Shown here: positions 33,012 to 41,644 of the stretch, piece by piece
Layout of the letters: each line of letters opens with the position of its first letter
Position numbering within the stretch: position 1 is the stretch's first letter
DNA from: an uncultured Erysipelotrichaceae bacterium
GTDB taxonomy: Bacteria; Bacillota_I; Bacilli_A; RF39; UBA660
DNA: 64,000 nt
NCBI GenBank assembly: GCA_902785135.1
Contig: CACZXL010000001.1
Coordinates: 128,109 to 192,108, forward strand
Direction of reading: 5' to 3'
The notes under the pieces: generated by a model
The model's database searches: none
What the model was told of the DNA's origin: nothing
Seen by the model: only the letters and a program-made list of their open reading frames with translations
Translations under genes and position numbers: made by a program

Positions 33012-33551
33012 ATGGAACTAAAAGGATCTAAAACAGAACAAAATTTATTAAAAGCATTTGCAGGAGAGTCACAAGCTAGAAATAAATATACTTATTTTGC
33101 TAGTAAAGCTAAAAAAGATGGCTATGAACAAATAGCTGCTATATTTGAAGAAACTGCTAATAATGAAAAAGAACATGCAAAAATGTGGTATAAAGAATTA
33201 CATGGAGGTGCTATTCCTGATACAGTAGAAAATTTAAAAGAAGCTGCTGATGGAGAAAATTATGAATGGACTGATATGTATGAAGAATTTGCTAAAACTG
33301 CAGAAGAAGAAGGATTTACAGCTTTAGCATTTAAATTTAGAGCAGTTGGTCAAATAGAAAAACATCATGAAGAAAGATATAGAAAATTACTTAAAAATAT
33401 TGAAGATAAAGTAGTATTTTCTAAAGATGAAGAATGTATTTGGATATGTAGAAACTGTGGACATGTAGTAATAGGAAAATATGCTCCAGAAGTATGTCCA
33501 GTATGTAATCATCCAAAGTCATATTTTGAATTAAAGAGTGAAAATTATTAA
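33012..33551 (+). CDS. rbr: Rubrerythrin
   Basis: 179 residues, usual length. The ferritin-like diiron domain (1-140) shows [25 protein letters not shown] and [25 protein letters not shown] with the expected Glu and His ligands. The C-terminal rubredoxin domain has ICRNCGH and VCPVCNH (two CxxC). The enzyme reduces hydrogen peroxide in the cytoplasm of anaerobes, with electrons from NADH through rubredoxin reductase. Suggests an anaerobe with oxidative defence. SD GAGGTGAT directly after TATAAT (32987-32992). The hairpin at 33536 ends the unit. Confidence 0.93.
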   Translation: MELKGSKTEQNLLKAFAGESQARNKYTYFASKAKKDGYEQIAAIFEETANNEKEHAKMWYKELHGGAIPDTVENLKEAADGENYEWTDMYEEFAKTAEEEGFTALAFKFRAVGQIEKHHEERYRKLLKNIEDKVVFSKDEECIWICRNCGHVVIGKYAPEVCPVCNHPKSYFELKSENY

Positions 33552-33566
33552 TTTTCACTTTTTTTA
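33536..33566 (+). terminator. Terminator at rubrerythrin stop
   Basis: AGTGAAAATT-ATT-AATTTTCACT plus seven T. Confidence 0.8.
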
Positions 33567-33625
33567 ATAAATTTTAATATTTATATTTTCTTTACTATGT
33601 TATAATAAAAAGGCAGGAGTAAAGT

Positions 33626-34345
33626 ATGAACAATAGTTATGAAATATTAATAAATTTATTTGATAAATATGATCTTCTAGAAACAGAAAGAATAGAAATA
33701 TATAATATTATTAAAAACATATTCTTACATAAAGAATTTCAAAGAAGATTTAATAATGATTTTTTACATCATGGAAATACTACATTAGGAGAACATATTT
33801 TAGAAGATACAATCATTACTTATTTATTATTAAGTAATGAAAAAGGAAAAGGTATAGATACAGAACTTGCTTTAAAGATATCTATGATGCATGATCTATA
33901 TACTAATCCTTGGCAAAATTCAAAGGTAAAGAAAAAAAGTGTATATCACTTACATGGTTTTTCTCATCCTTTAGAAGCTGTAATTAATTCAATTTGCTGG
34001 TTTAAAGAAGAATTTAAAGATGATTATAAAGCAAGAATTTTAATTGATGGTATTATTCATCATATGTATCCATTACCAGTATTATCATATAAAGAAAGTA
34101 ATGATAATGAATTAGAATTAAATAATTATAAATTGTTAAAAAAGATATCAAAAAAGCATAAAAGTATGATATTTGAAAGTTCTAATAGAAATAAAATGGG
34201 TAAATTATCTTTATCTCCAAGTTATTATATAGAAGGAAGAATAATGGCTAGAGCAGATAAAATAGCAAGCGTAAAACAATTAGATTGTGTATGTGATGCG
34301 ACAGCATTAGTAACAGGAAAAAATAAGAAATTAGTTCAAAACTAA
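33626..34345 (+). CDS. HD-domain phosphohydrolase
   Basis: 239 residues. The metal ligands are His57 (TLGEHILED), the HD pair at 89-90 (MMHDLYTNPW), an additional His in HGFSHPLEA, then IIHHMYPLP and the distal Asp in MARADKIAS. This order matches HD hydrolases with an inserted His pair. The substrate (nucleotide or signalling molecule) is unknown. Own promoter TATGTTATAAT at 33597-33607; the terminator overlaps its last codons. Confidence 0.8.
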   Translation: MNNSYEILINLFDKYDLLETERIEIYNIIKNIFLHKEFQRRFNNDFLHHGNTTLGEHILEDTIITYLLLSNEKGKGIDTELALKISMMHDLYTNPWQNSKVKKKSVYHLHGFSHPLEAVINSICWFKEEFKDDYKARILIDGIIHHMYPLPVLSYKESNDNELELNNYKLLKKISKKHKSMIFESSNRNKMGKLSLSPSYYIEGRIMARADKIASVKQLDCVCDATALVTGKNKKLVQN

Positions 34346-34353
34346 TTTTTTTT
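34331..34353 (+). terminator. Terminator at the HD gene stop
   Basis: TTAGTT-CAA-AACTAA plus eight T; the left arm is coding. Confidence 0.8.
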
Positions 34354-34362
34354 GTGTAAAAA

Positions 34363-34389
34363 TTAGCACTCTCTATTGACAAGTGCTAA
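34363..34389. promoter_or_regulatory. CIRCE operator (HrcA-binding site)
   Basis: TTAGCACTC, nine bases, AAGTGCTAA. It differs from the CIRCE consensus (TTAGCACTC-N9-GAGTGCTAA) by one base. It overlaps the -35 of the htpG promoter, so HrcA should repress by blocking RNA polymerase. Heat or misfolded protein would relieve it through GroEL titration (known for the family). Confidence 0.92.
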
Positions 34390-34404
34390 TAAAAGTGGTA
34401 TAAC
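34376..34404 (+). promoter_or_regulatory. htpG promoter
   Basis: TTGACA (34376-34381), 17 bases, TATAAC (34399-34404), with the -35 inside the CIRCE operator. Confidence 0.85.
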
Positions 34405-34427
34405 TTAAATTGTAAGAAGGTGAGGAA

Positions 34428-36239
34428 TTGAAGAAACAATTTAAGAGTGAATCAAAAAGATTACTAGATTTAATGATTAATTCTATATATACAAATAAAG
34501 ATATATTTTTAAGAGAATTAATCTCAAACGCATCAGATGCTTTAGATAAGTTATATTATGAATCATTAACTAATAAAGATGTTAGTGTTAAAAAGAAAGA
34601 TTTAAAGATTAGTTTATCAGTTAATGATACTAATAAAGCATTAATTATTTCTGATAATGGATGCGGTATGGATGAAACAGAACTTGAAAACAATCTTGGA
34701 ACTATCGCTAAAAGTGGTAGTTTAGCTTTCAAAGAAATGATGGATAAAAAGAAAAATGTTGATATTATTGGTCAATTTGGTGTAGGCTTTTATTCAGCAT
34801 TTATGGTTAGTAAAAAGATAGTAGTTGAATCAAAAAGTATTCATTCTGATAAATCTTATATATGGGAAAGTGATGGAGCTTCTGGTTATTCTATATCAGA
34901 AGGTACTAAAAAAGATAATGGTACAACTATTACATTATATTTAAAAGATGATACAGAAGATATTACATATAGTGATTATATATCTGATTATAAGATTAAG
35001 AGTCTTATAACTAAATATTCTGATTATATTAGATATCCAATAGTATTTAAAGATGAAACACTAAACTCTATGATTCCACTATGGAAGAAAGATAAGAGTA
35101 AAATAACTGATACTGATTATAATAATTTCTATTCAGATAAATATTATGATTATGAAGCACCTTTAAAAGTTATTCATACTAGTGCTGAAGGTATGGTATC
35201 TTATAAAGCATTATTATTTATCCCATCTCATACTCCTATGGATTACTATACTAAAGAATATGAAAAAGGATTAAGTTTATATTCAAACGGTGTTCTTATA
35301 ATGGATACTTGTAAAGATCTTCTTCCAGACTATTTAGCGTTTGTTAAAGGTGTGGTAGATACAGAAGATATATCACTTAATATAAGTAGAGAAATGCTTC
35401 AACAAACTAAATCTATACAGTTAATATCAAAAAATATTGATACAAAAGTGAGAAAAGAATTAGAAGAAATGTTAAAAGAAGATAGAGATAATTATAAAAA
35501 ATTCTTTGAAGCTTTTGGACCACAATTAAAATTTGGTATATATAATAATTTTGGTATGGATAAAGATAAGTTAAAAGACTTGATATTACTTTATTCATCT
35601 AAGAAAAAAGATTTAGTAACGTTTAAAGAATATATAGAAGAATCAGGACAAGATGTAATCTATTATGCTTCTGGTGAAACTATAGATAAGATTGATAATT
35701 CACCACAAGTAGAACCTTATAAAGAAAAAGATATAGATATACTTTATTTAACAGATTATATAGATGAATTTATGATAAGTGCTCTAGGAGAGTATGAAGG
35801 TAAGAAATTTGTTAATATAAAGGAAGAAAAGTCTGATTTAGAAGATGAAAAATCAAAGGAAGTTACTAAGAAGTTAAATGAAGAAAATAAAGATATGTTA
35901 GAATCTATGAAAGGATATATAGATGTTTCAGAAGTTAGATTTACTAACAAACTAAAGAATCATCCAGTATGTCTAAGTAGTAAAGGTGATATATCTTTAG
36001 AAATGGAAAAAGTTATTAATGCTATGCCTACTGATGAAACAGTTAAAGCAGAAAGCATACTTGAAATAAATGAAAATCATCCTATAAAGGATAAATTAAT
36101 TGAATTATACAATAATAATAAAGAAGAGTTAGAAAAGTATACTAAAATACTTTATTCAGAAGCTCGTTTAATAGAAGGATTACAAATAGATAATCCAAGT
36201 GAAATTAGTAGTTTAATCTGTGACATAATATCTAAGTAA
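34428..36239 (+). CDS. htpG: HtpG, Hsp90-family chaperone
   Basis: 603 residues, normal for HtpG. TTG start, with AAGGTGAGG just before it. The GHKL ATPase domain shows RELISNASDALDKL, SDNGCGMDETEL, GQFGVGFYSAFMV and GTTITLYL; the middle domain has SLYSNGVLIMD and LNISREMLQQ with the catalytic Arg loop; a C-terminal dimerisation domain follows. ATP-driven cytosolic chaperone. It is first in a two-gene heat-shock operon with hsp20 (1-base overlap region, TAATG), controlled by CIRCE. Confidence 0.95.
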   Translation: MKKQFKSESKRLLDLMINSIYTNKDIFLRELISNASDALDKLYYESLTNKDVSVKKKDLKISLSVNDTNKALIISDNGCGMDETELENNLGTIAKSGSLAFKEMMDKKKNVDIIGQFGVGFYSAFMVSKKIVVESKSIHSDKSYIWESDGASGYSISEGTKKDNGTTITLYLKDDTEDITYSDYISDYKIKSLITKYSDYIRYPIVFKDETLNSMIPLWKKDKSKITDTDYNNFYSDKYYDYEAPLKVIHTSAEGMVSYKALLFIPSHTPMDYYTKEYEKGLSLYSNGVLIMDTCKDLLPDYLAFVKGVVDTEDISLNISREMLQQTKSIQLISKNIDTKVRKELEEMLKEDRDNYKKFFEAFGPQLKFGIYNNFGMDKDKLKDLILLYSSKKKDLVTFKEYIEESGQDVIYYASGETIDKIDNSPQVEPYKEKDIDILYLTDYIDEFMISALGEYEGKKFVNIKEEKSDLEDEKSKEVTKKLNEENKDMLESMKGYIDVSEVRFTNKLKNHPVCLSSKGDISLEMEKVINAMPTDETVKAESILEINENHPIKDKLIELYNNNKEELEKYTKILYSEARLIEGLQIDNPSEISSLICDIISK

Positions 36240-36256
36240 TGAAAGGAGAGATGTAT

Positions 36257-36658
36257 ATGTTATTACCAGATTTATTTGATGATGTATTTGATTTTGGGGA
36301 ACCAATGAGAGGGCCTAGAGGACCTAAAGAAAGAATGGAATGTGATATCTATGAAAAGGATGGAAAGTATGTAGTTGAAGCATCAGCTTTCGGTTTTAAT
36401 AAAGAAGATATCAAAATAGAAGCAGAAGATGGAAATATCATTATTACTGCTGAAAAGAAAGAAGATTCTAAAGAAGAAAATGAAGACAAAAAATATCTAA
36501 GAAGAGAAAGACATTTTAGAAGTAGAGTTCAAAGAGCATTCTATTTAGGAGATATTGATGAAGAAAATATAAAGGCTTCATTTGATAATGGTGTTCTTAA
36601 AGTAGAAGTTCCTAAGAAACAACTAGAATCAAATAGAAAATACATAGACATAGAGTAG
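36257..36658 (+). CDS. hsp20: Hsp20-family small heat-shock protein
   Basis: 133 residues from the ATG at 36257, which is correctly spaced from AAAGGAGAG; in-frame ATGs at 36239 and 36251 precede or touch that site. The alpha-crystallin domain runs ERMECDIYEKDGKYVVEA to VKVEVPKK, with the terminal beta9 motif GVLKVEVPK. It holds unfolding proteins for ATP-dependent chaperones. Being behind htpG and the CIRCE box puts it in the HrcA regulon. Confidence 0.92.
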   Translation: MLLPDLFDDVFDFGEPMRGPRGPKERMECDIYEKDGKYVVEASAFGFNKEDIKIEAEDGNIIITAEKKEDSKEENEDKKYLRRERHFRSRVQRAFYLGDIDEENIKASFDNGVLKVEVPKKQLESNRKYIDIE

Positions 36659-36678
36659 TGTAAAACTACTCTTTTTTT
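36653..36678 (+). terminator. Terminator of the htpG-hsp20 operon
   Basis: GAGTAGT-GTAAA-ACTACTC plus seven T, spanning the stop codon. Confidence 0.88.
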
Positions 36679-36723
36679 GTATATTATTCAACTATTTTTC
36701 CACAATATAAATGGAGGAATAAT

Positions 36724-37066
36724 ATGAACGAAAGAATAGAATTATATAAACATATTTATTAATGGGTTTAAACCATACAAATCTTATTCTAAAAAAGTAT
36801 TAAAAGAATTAAATAGTGAACCAGAAGAAACTAATTTTATGGTCAAAATGATGGCTGATATGGGCATAAAAAAAGAAGTTCTAGTAGATAATTCTGATTC
36901 ACATATGGCTGACTTATTGATACAAGGTATATCTATGGGAAGTATTAATATGGAAAAGAAAATAGATGATTATAAAGATAAGTTAGATTCTAAAGATATT
37001 AATTACGCAAAAGATTTTTTAAAGTTTGAACAAGAAAAAATTGAAGAACTCAAAAATTATTTATAA
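36724..37066 (+). pseudogene. Frameshifted small hypothetical gene
   Basis: A strong SD (GGAGG, 36714-36718) precedes the ATG at 36724, which gives MNERIELYKHIY and stops. Deleting one T from the TTT near 36763 restores a single frame, continuing INGFKPYKSYSKKVLKEL and on to the stop at 37066, 113 residues in all. The intact remainder alone would begin at an ATG (36839) without a ribosome site. It is a one-base insertion, either real decay, a slippery-site frameshift or a sequencing error. The protein is helical and of no recognised family. Confidence 0.72.
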
Positions 37067-37124
37067 GTTCTTTAATTTTTTTGGATTTTATTATATAATG
37101 ATATCAGAATAGAGAGGGATTATT

Positions 37125-39425
37125 ATGCTTAGTGATAAAGAATTAAATATTTTAAATAGATATTTTAATGGCGCTAATTACTTGTCTGTTGCGCAGTTAT
37201 ATCTAAGAGATAATCCACTTCTTGAAAGACCTTTAGAAATAAATGATATTAAAAAGAAAATAGTTGGGCATTTTGGTACAGTCCCTGGGCAAAACTTTAT
37301 TTATACTCATTTAAATAGAATAATTAATAAATATGATTTGAATATGTTTTATATTTCTGGTCCTGGTCATGGAGGAAATGCATTAATTTCAAATACATAT
37401 CTTGAAGGAACATATAGTGAAGTATATCCTGAAATAACTGAGGATAAAGAAGGATTAAAAAAACTATTCAAACAATTTTCATATCCTGGAGGAGTATCAT
37501 CTCATGCCGCTCCTGAAACTCCTGGTAGTATTCATGAAGGTGGAGAACTAGGATACAGTCTTGCGCATGCATATGGTGCGGTACTAGATAATCCTGATTT
37601 AATTGTGGCATGTGTTGTAGGTGATGGAGAAGCCGAAACTGGTCCTCTTGCGACTTCATGGCATTTAAATAAAATAATAAATAAAAAGACAGATGGTATA
37701 GTATTACCTATATTACATTTGAATGGATATAAAATATCTAATCCTACGATATTAGATAGAATATCAGTAGGTGAACTATTAGAATTATTTAAAGGATATG
37801 GATATGCGCCTATCATCGTAGAAGGTTCAGATATAGATAAGATGCATATTAATATGGCTGATGCTTTAGATAAATGTATAGAAATGATTAAAGATATAAA
37901 AAATGATGAATCAGATGAAAGACCAATATATCCTATGATCATTTTAAAAACACCTAAAGGATGGACTGGTCCTAAATTAATTGATGGAAAGATGGTTGAA
38001 GGTTCTTTTAGATCTCATCAAGTACCATTACTCGTTGATAATGATCATTCTGAAAATTTGATTGAATTAGAAAACTGGTTAAGAAGTTATAAAATAGAAG
38101 AAGTATTTGATAAAGAAGGAAAATTACAAGAAGATATTAGAAATTGGCTTCCTAAAGGTGAAAAAAGAATGGGAAGTAATAAAAATACTAATGGTGGATT
38201 GCTATTAAAAGAACTAAATATGCCTGATTTTAAAAAATACATGATAGACTTTGATACACCAGGTACGGTTATCAAACAAGATATGATAGAACTTGGCAAA
38301 TATTTGAGTGAAATTATCGTAAATAATAGTGAAAACTTCAGAATTTTCACTCCAGATGAAGCATTATCTAATAGATTTAACCATTGTTTTGAAGTTACCA
38401 ATAGAGAATTTAATGGAACTATAAAAGATACAGATGAATTTTTAAATAATAATGGAAGAATTATAGATTCTGTTCTTTCAGAACATGTTTGTGAAGGTTT
38501 ATTAGAAGGATATTTATTAACTGGAAGACATGGTATATTTAGTTCATACGAAGCATTCATTAGAATTATAGATTCTATGGCTTCGCAACATGCTAAATGG
38601 TTAAAAGTAAGTAAAGAACTTCCATGGAAGAAAGATATATCATCACTAAATCTTTTATTAACATCTCACATATGGCAACAAGATCATAATGGTTATACTC
38701 ATCAAGATCCTGGATTTATGAATCATATGGTTACTAAAAAGAGTGATATTACAAGAATATATCTTGCTCCTGATACAAATACATTAATAAGTACAATGGA
38801 TCATTGTTTAAGGTCAAAAAATTATATAAATGTAATAGTAGCATCTAAACATCCTAGAAAACAATGGTTTAATAAAGAAGAAGCAATTAATCTATGCAAA
38901 AGAGGTATAGATATAGTTAAATGGTCTTCTGATAATAATCCAGATGTAATACTTGCGGCCGCAGGTGATACACCAATGATAGAAGTATTTGAATGCTATA
39001 AATTATTAAAACAATTTTTGGATATAAATGTAAGGGTAGTAAGCGTAGTAGATTTAATGAAACTACAATCTGATAGAAAACATCCACATGGATTAACAGA
39101 TACTGAATATAACAATTTATTCACAACTACTAAACCTATAATATTTGCGTTCCATGGATATCCAAATCTAATTCATGAATTAACTTATGATAGAGTAAAT
39201 AAAAACTTACATGTACATGGTTATAAAGAAGAAGGAACAATAACAACTCCATTTGATATGAGGGTACAAAATGAAATAGATAGATATCATTTAGCGCTAG
39301 ATGTATTAAATTATATACAAGTGACTGATGAAACACCTTTAAAAATATATTGTAGACAAATGCTTAATAAACATTATGAATATATAAGAGAATATGGTGT
39401 AGATATGCCTGAAATAGATGAATAG
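37125..39425 (+). CDS. xfp: Xylulose-5-phosphate/fructose-6-phosphate phosphoketolase
   Basis: 766 residues. Thiamine-diphosphate enzyme with family markers SGPGHGGNA, SYPGGVSSHAAPETPGSIHEGGELGYSL, the GDGEAETGPLATSWH cofactor-binding motif and LNGYKISNPT. C-terminal parts SHIWQQDHNGYTHQDPGF and HPHGLTD also match. It splits xylulose-5-P (or fructose-6-P) with phosphate to acetyl-P plus a triose (or erythrose) phosphate, the key step of heterolactic or bifid-type fermentation. It gives the organism an acetyl-P and ATP route in the cytoplasm. Own promoter (TATAAT near 37094) and terminator. Confidence 0.95.
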   Translation: MLSDKELNILNRYFNGANYLSVAQLYLRDNPLLERPLEINDIKKKIVGHFGTVPGQNFIYTHLNRIINKYDLNMFYISGPGHGGNALISNTYLEGTYSEVYPEITEDKEGLKKLFKQFSYPGGVSSHAAPETPGSIHEGGELGYSLAHAYGAVLDNPDLIVACVVGDGEAETGPLATSWHLNKIINKKTDGIVLPILHLNGYKISNPTILDRISVGELLELFKGYGYAPIIVEGSDIDKMHINMADALDKCIEMIKDIKNDESDERPIYPMIILKTPKGWTGPKLIDGKMVEGSFRSHQVPLLVDNDHSENLIELENWLRSYKIEEVFDKEGKLQEDIRNWLPKGEKRMGSNKNTNGGLLLKELNMPDFKKYMIDFDTPGTVIKQDMIELGKYLSEIIVNNSENFRIFTPDEALSNRFNHCFEVTNREFNGTIKDTDEFLNNNGRIIDSVLSEHVCEGLLEGYLLTGRHGIFSSYEAFIRIIDSMASQHAKWLKVSKELPWKKDISSLNLLLTSHIWQQDHNGYTHQDPGFMNHMVTKKSDITRIYLAPDTNTLISTMDHCLRSKNYINVIVASKHPRKQWFNKEEAINLCKRGIDIVKWSSDNNPDVILAAAGDTPMIEVFECYKLLKQFLDINVRVVSVVDLMKLQSDRKHPHGLTDTEYNNLFTTTKPIIFAFHGYPNLIHELTYDRVNKNLHVHGYKEEGTITTPFDMRVQNEIDRYHLALDVLNYIQVTDETPLKIYCRQMLNKHYEYIREYGVDMPEIDE

Positions 39426-39450
39426 AAAGACAATTTATTTGTCTTTTTTT
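39426..39450 (+). terminator. Terminator after phosphoketolase
   Basis: AAAGACAA-TTTA-TTTGTCTTT plus T; continues into TTAATGTTATAAT, the next promoter. Confidence 0.8.
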
Positions 39451-39493
39451 ATGTCTTAATGTTATAATGAAATTGTGAGGGTAAGGTGATAAT

Positions 39494-40888
39494 ATGAAAG
39501 ACGTAATAATTATAGGGGCAGGTCCAGCAGGATTATTCTGTGCGTATGAATTAATTGAGAAAAATCCTAAATTAAAAGTAACAATTTTAGAAAAAGGAAA
39601 ATTTGTTCAAAATAGAGTATGTCCTATGAATAAGATGAAAACAGAATGTAAAAACTGTAATCCATGTAATATCCTATCTGGGTATGGAGGGGCAGGAACA
39701 TTTTCTGATGGTAAATTAAACTTTATTCCTAAACTTGGTAAATCTGATTTATTTAGATATATGTCAGAAGAAGATGCTTATAAATTAGTAGATGAAACAG
39801 AAGAAATATTTAATAAATTTAAGATGGATGCAGAAGTATTCCCATCTGATATGACTGAGGCTAAAGAAATACAAAAGAAATGTACTAAATTAGGTATGAG
39901 ATTACTTTTAATTAAACAAAAACATTTAGGTAGTGATCATTTACCTGAATATATAGATGGTATTGCTAAATATTTAGAAAAAAAAGGTGTAGAAATACTT
40001 GAATCTACCGATGTTATAGATATTGAAAGTATAAAAGAAGATAAACATATTGTTAAATATAAAAAAGGAAAAGAAACTAATGAATTAACAACTAGATATG
40101 TAGTTGTAGCCCCTGGTAGAACAGGTGCTAAATGGGTTCAAGAACTTGCAGATAAGTATAAAATAGACTATTTATCAAAGAGTATTGAAATAGGTGTTAG
40201 AGTAGAAGTTAGAAAAGATGTTTTAGAAGAAATAACAAATGTTATATATGATCCTACTATATTTATTAAGACTAGAACTTATGGAGATGAAATAAGAACA
40301 TTTTGTACTAACCCTGGAGGATTTGTTGCAAAAGAAAATTATTATGGATATATATGTGTAAATGGACATTCTTTAAAAGATATTAAATCTAATAATTCTA
40401 ATTTTGCATTTATATCTAAAGTTAGTTTAACTGAACCAGTTACTAATACTAGAGAGTATGGAGAATCTATCGCTAGAATTGCAAATGTATTAGGTGATTC
40501 TAAACCTATTATTCAGACTCTTAGAGACCTAAAAGAAGGAAGAAGAAGTAAATGGCCTAGAATAAATAAAATGTTTATTACACCTACTTTAAAAGACTGT
40601 GTAGCAGGTGATTTAGCATTAGTACTTCCACATAGAATAGTAACTAACATATTAGAAGGATTAGAACAGTTAGATAAGATTATCCCTGGTGTTAATAACG
40701 ATGAAACATTATTATATGGACCAGAAATAAAATTCTTTAGTAATGAAATAACTACAGATAATAATTTTAAGATAGATAAGAATAATGTATATTTTATAGG
40801 AGATGGTGCTGGTAAAGCAGGAAATATTGTAATAGCAGCTGCAACTGGTCTAGTATCAGCAAGAGATATATTAAAAAGAGTTAAATAA
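39494..40888 (+). CDS. FAD-dependent oxidoreductase, COG2509 type
   Basis: 464 residues. N-terminal dinucleotide-binding motif IIIGAGPAGLFCAYEL at 5-20 with Glu at the end of the second strand (ILEKGK). A Cys-rich stretch VCPMNKMKTECKNCNPCNILSGYGGAGTFSDGK follows and is typical of COG2509-type dehydrogenases. The C terminus has VYFIGDGAGKAGNIVIAAATG, the second FAD motif. The four clustered Cys could bind a metal or Fe-S centre. The physiological substrate is unknown. SD AAGGTGAT. Confidence 0.85.
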   Translation: MKDVIIIGAGPAGLFCAYELIEKNPKLKVTILEKGKFVQNRVCPMNKMKTECKNCNPCNILSGYGGAGTFSDGKLNFIPKLGKSDLFRYMSEEDAYKLVDETEEIFNKFKMDAEVFPSDMTEAKEIQKKCTKLGMRLLLIKQKHLGSDHLPEYIDGIAKYLEKKGVEILESTDVIDIESIKEDKHIVKYKKGKETNELTTRYVVVAPGRTGAKWVQELADKYKIDYLSKSIEIGVRVEVRKDVLEEITNVIYDPTIFIKTRTYGDEIRTFCTNPGGFVAKENYYGYICVNGHSLKDIKSNNSNFAFISKVSLTEPVTNTREYGESIARIANVLGDSKPIIQTLRDLKEGRRSKWPRINKMFITPTLKDCVAGDLALVLPHRIVTNILEGLEQLDKIIPGVNNDETLLYGPEIKFFSNEITTDNNFKIDKNNVYFIGDGAGKAGNIVIAAATGLVSARDILKRVK

Positions 40889-40898
40889 CTCTTTTTTT
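40875..40898 (+). terminator. Terminator at flavoprotein stop
   Basis: AAAGAGTTA-AA-TAACTCTTT plus T, running into GTGGTATAAT of the next promoter. Confidence 0.8.
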
Positions 40899-40930
40899 GT
40901 GGTATAATCTTTCTTAAAGGAAGTGAAACT

Positions 40931-41644
40931 ATGGTTGTTTTAGTAACAGGTTCTAGTAAGGGGATAGGAAAAGAAACTATATTAAAGTATGCTAAAGAAG
41001 GATATGATGTTGTTATAAACTATAATAATTCTTTAGAAGATGCTTTAAAAGTAGAAGAAGAAGCTAAAAAATATAACGTTAATACATTAGTGGTTAAATG
41101 TGATATATCTAATGAAGAAGAAGTTAAAGTAATGACTGATGAAATTAAAAATAGATTTGGTAAAGTAGATATACTAGTAAATAATGCAGGTATTGCTATT
41201 GATACTACTTTTGAAGATAAGACTGTGGATAATTTTAGAAGAATATTGGATGTTAATTTAATTGGTACATTTTTAGTATCTAAATACATATCTAAGATTA
41301 TGGATGAAGGAGTAATTATTAATATATCTAGTACAAATGGAATAGATACTACATATCCTGAATCTTTAGATTATGATGCTTCTAAAGCTGGAGTTATATC
41401 ATTAACTCATAATCTAGCAACTGAATTTGCTCCTAAAATAAGAGTAAATGCTATTTGTCCAGGATGGGTTAATACTGAAATGAATAAAGAGTTAGATGAA
41501 GAATTTATAAATAAAGAAACAAGTAAAATAAAATTGGGTAGATTTGCAGATCCAAAAGAAATTGCGGATGCTATATTTAAGATATCAACTTGTACTTATA
41601 TAAATGATTCAATTATAAGAGTGGATGGTGGAGAACATGCTTAA
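40931..41644 (+). CDS. Short-chain dehydrogenase/reductase, FabG-like
   Basis: 237 residues, normal SDR length. NAD(P) motif TGSSKGIGKE at 6-15, NNAGIA (about 83-88), catalytic Ser in INISSTNG, Tyr and Lys in YDASKAG, and PGWVNTEM after it. It resembles 3-oxoacyl-ACP reductases but could be another sugar or steroid reductase. No other fatty-acid genes are nearby. Its end overlaps the start of the PLP-enzyme gene by 8 bases, giving a coupled operon. Confidence 0.85.
   Translation: MVVLVTGSSKGIGKETILKYAKEGYDVVINYNNSLEDALKVEEEAKKYNVNTLVVKCDISNEEEVKVMTDEIKNRFGKVDILVNNAGIAIDTTFEDKTVDNFRRILDVNLIGTFLVSKYISKIMDEGVIINISSTNGIDTTYPESLDYDASKAGVISLTHNLATEFAPKIRVNAICPGWVNTEMNKELDEEFINKETSKIKLGRFADPKEIADAIFKISTCTYINDSIIRVDGGEHA

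Noticed and set aside
37532-37942. 136-codon antisense ORF within phosphoketolase
   Set aside because: Lies wholly inside a highly conserved enzyme gene, without ribosome site or own promoter.
38087-38560. 157-codon antisense ORF within phosphoketolase
   Set aside because: Same reason: shadow of a real gene.
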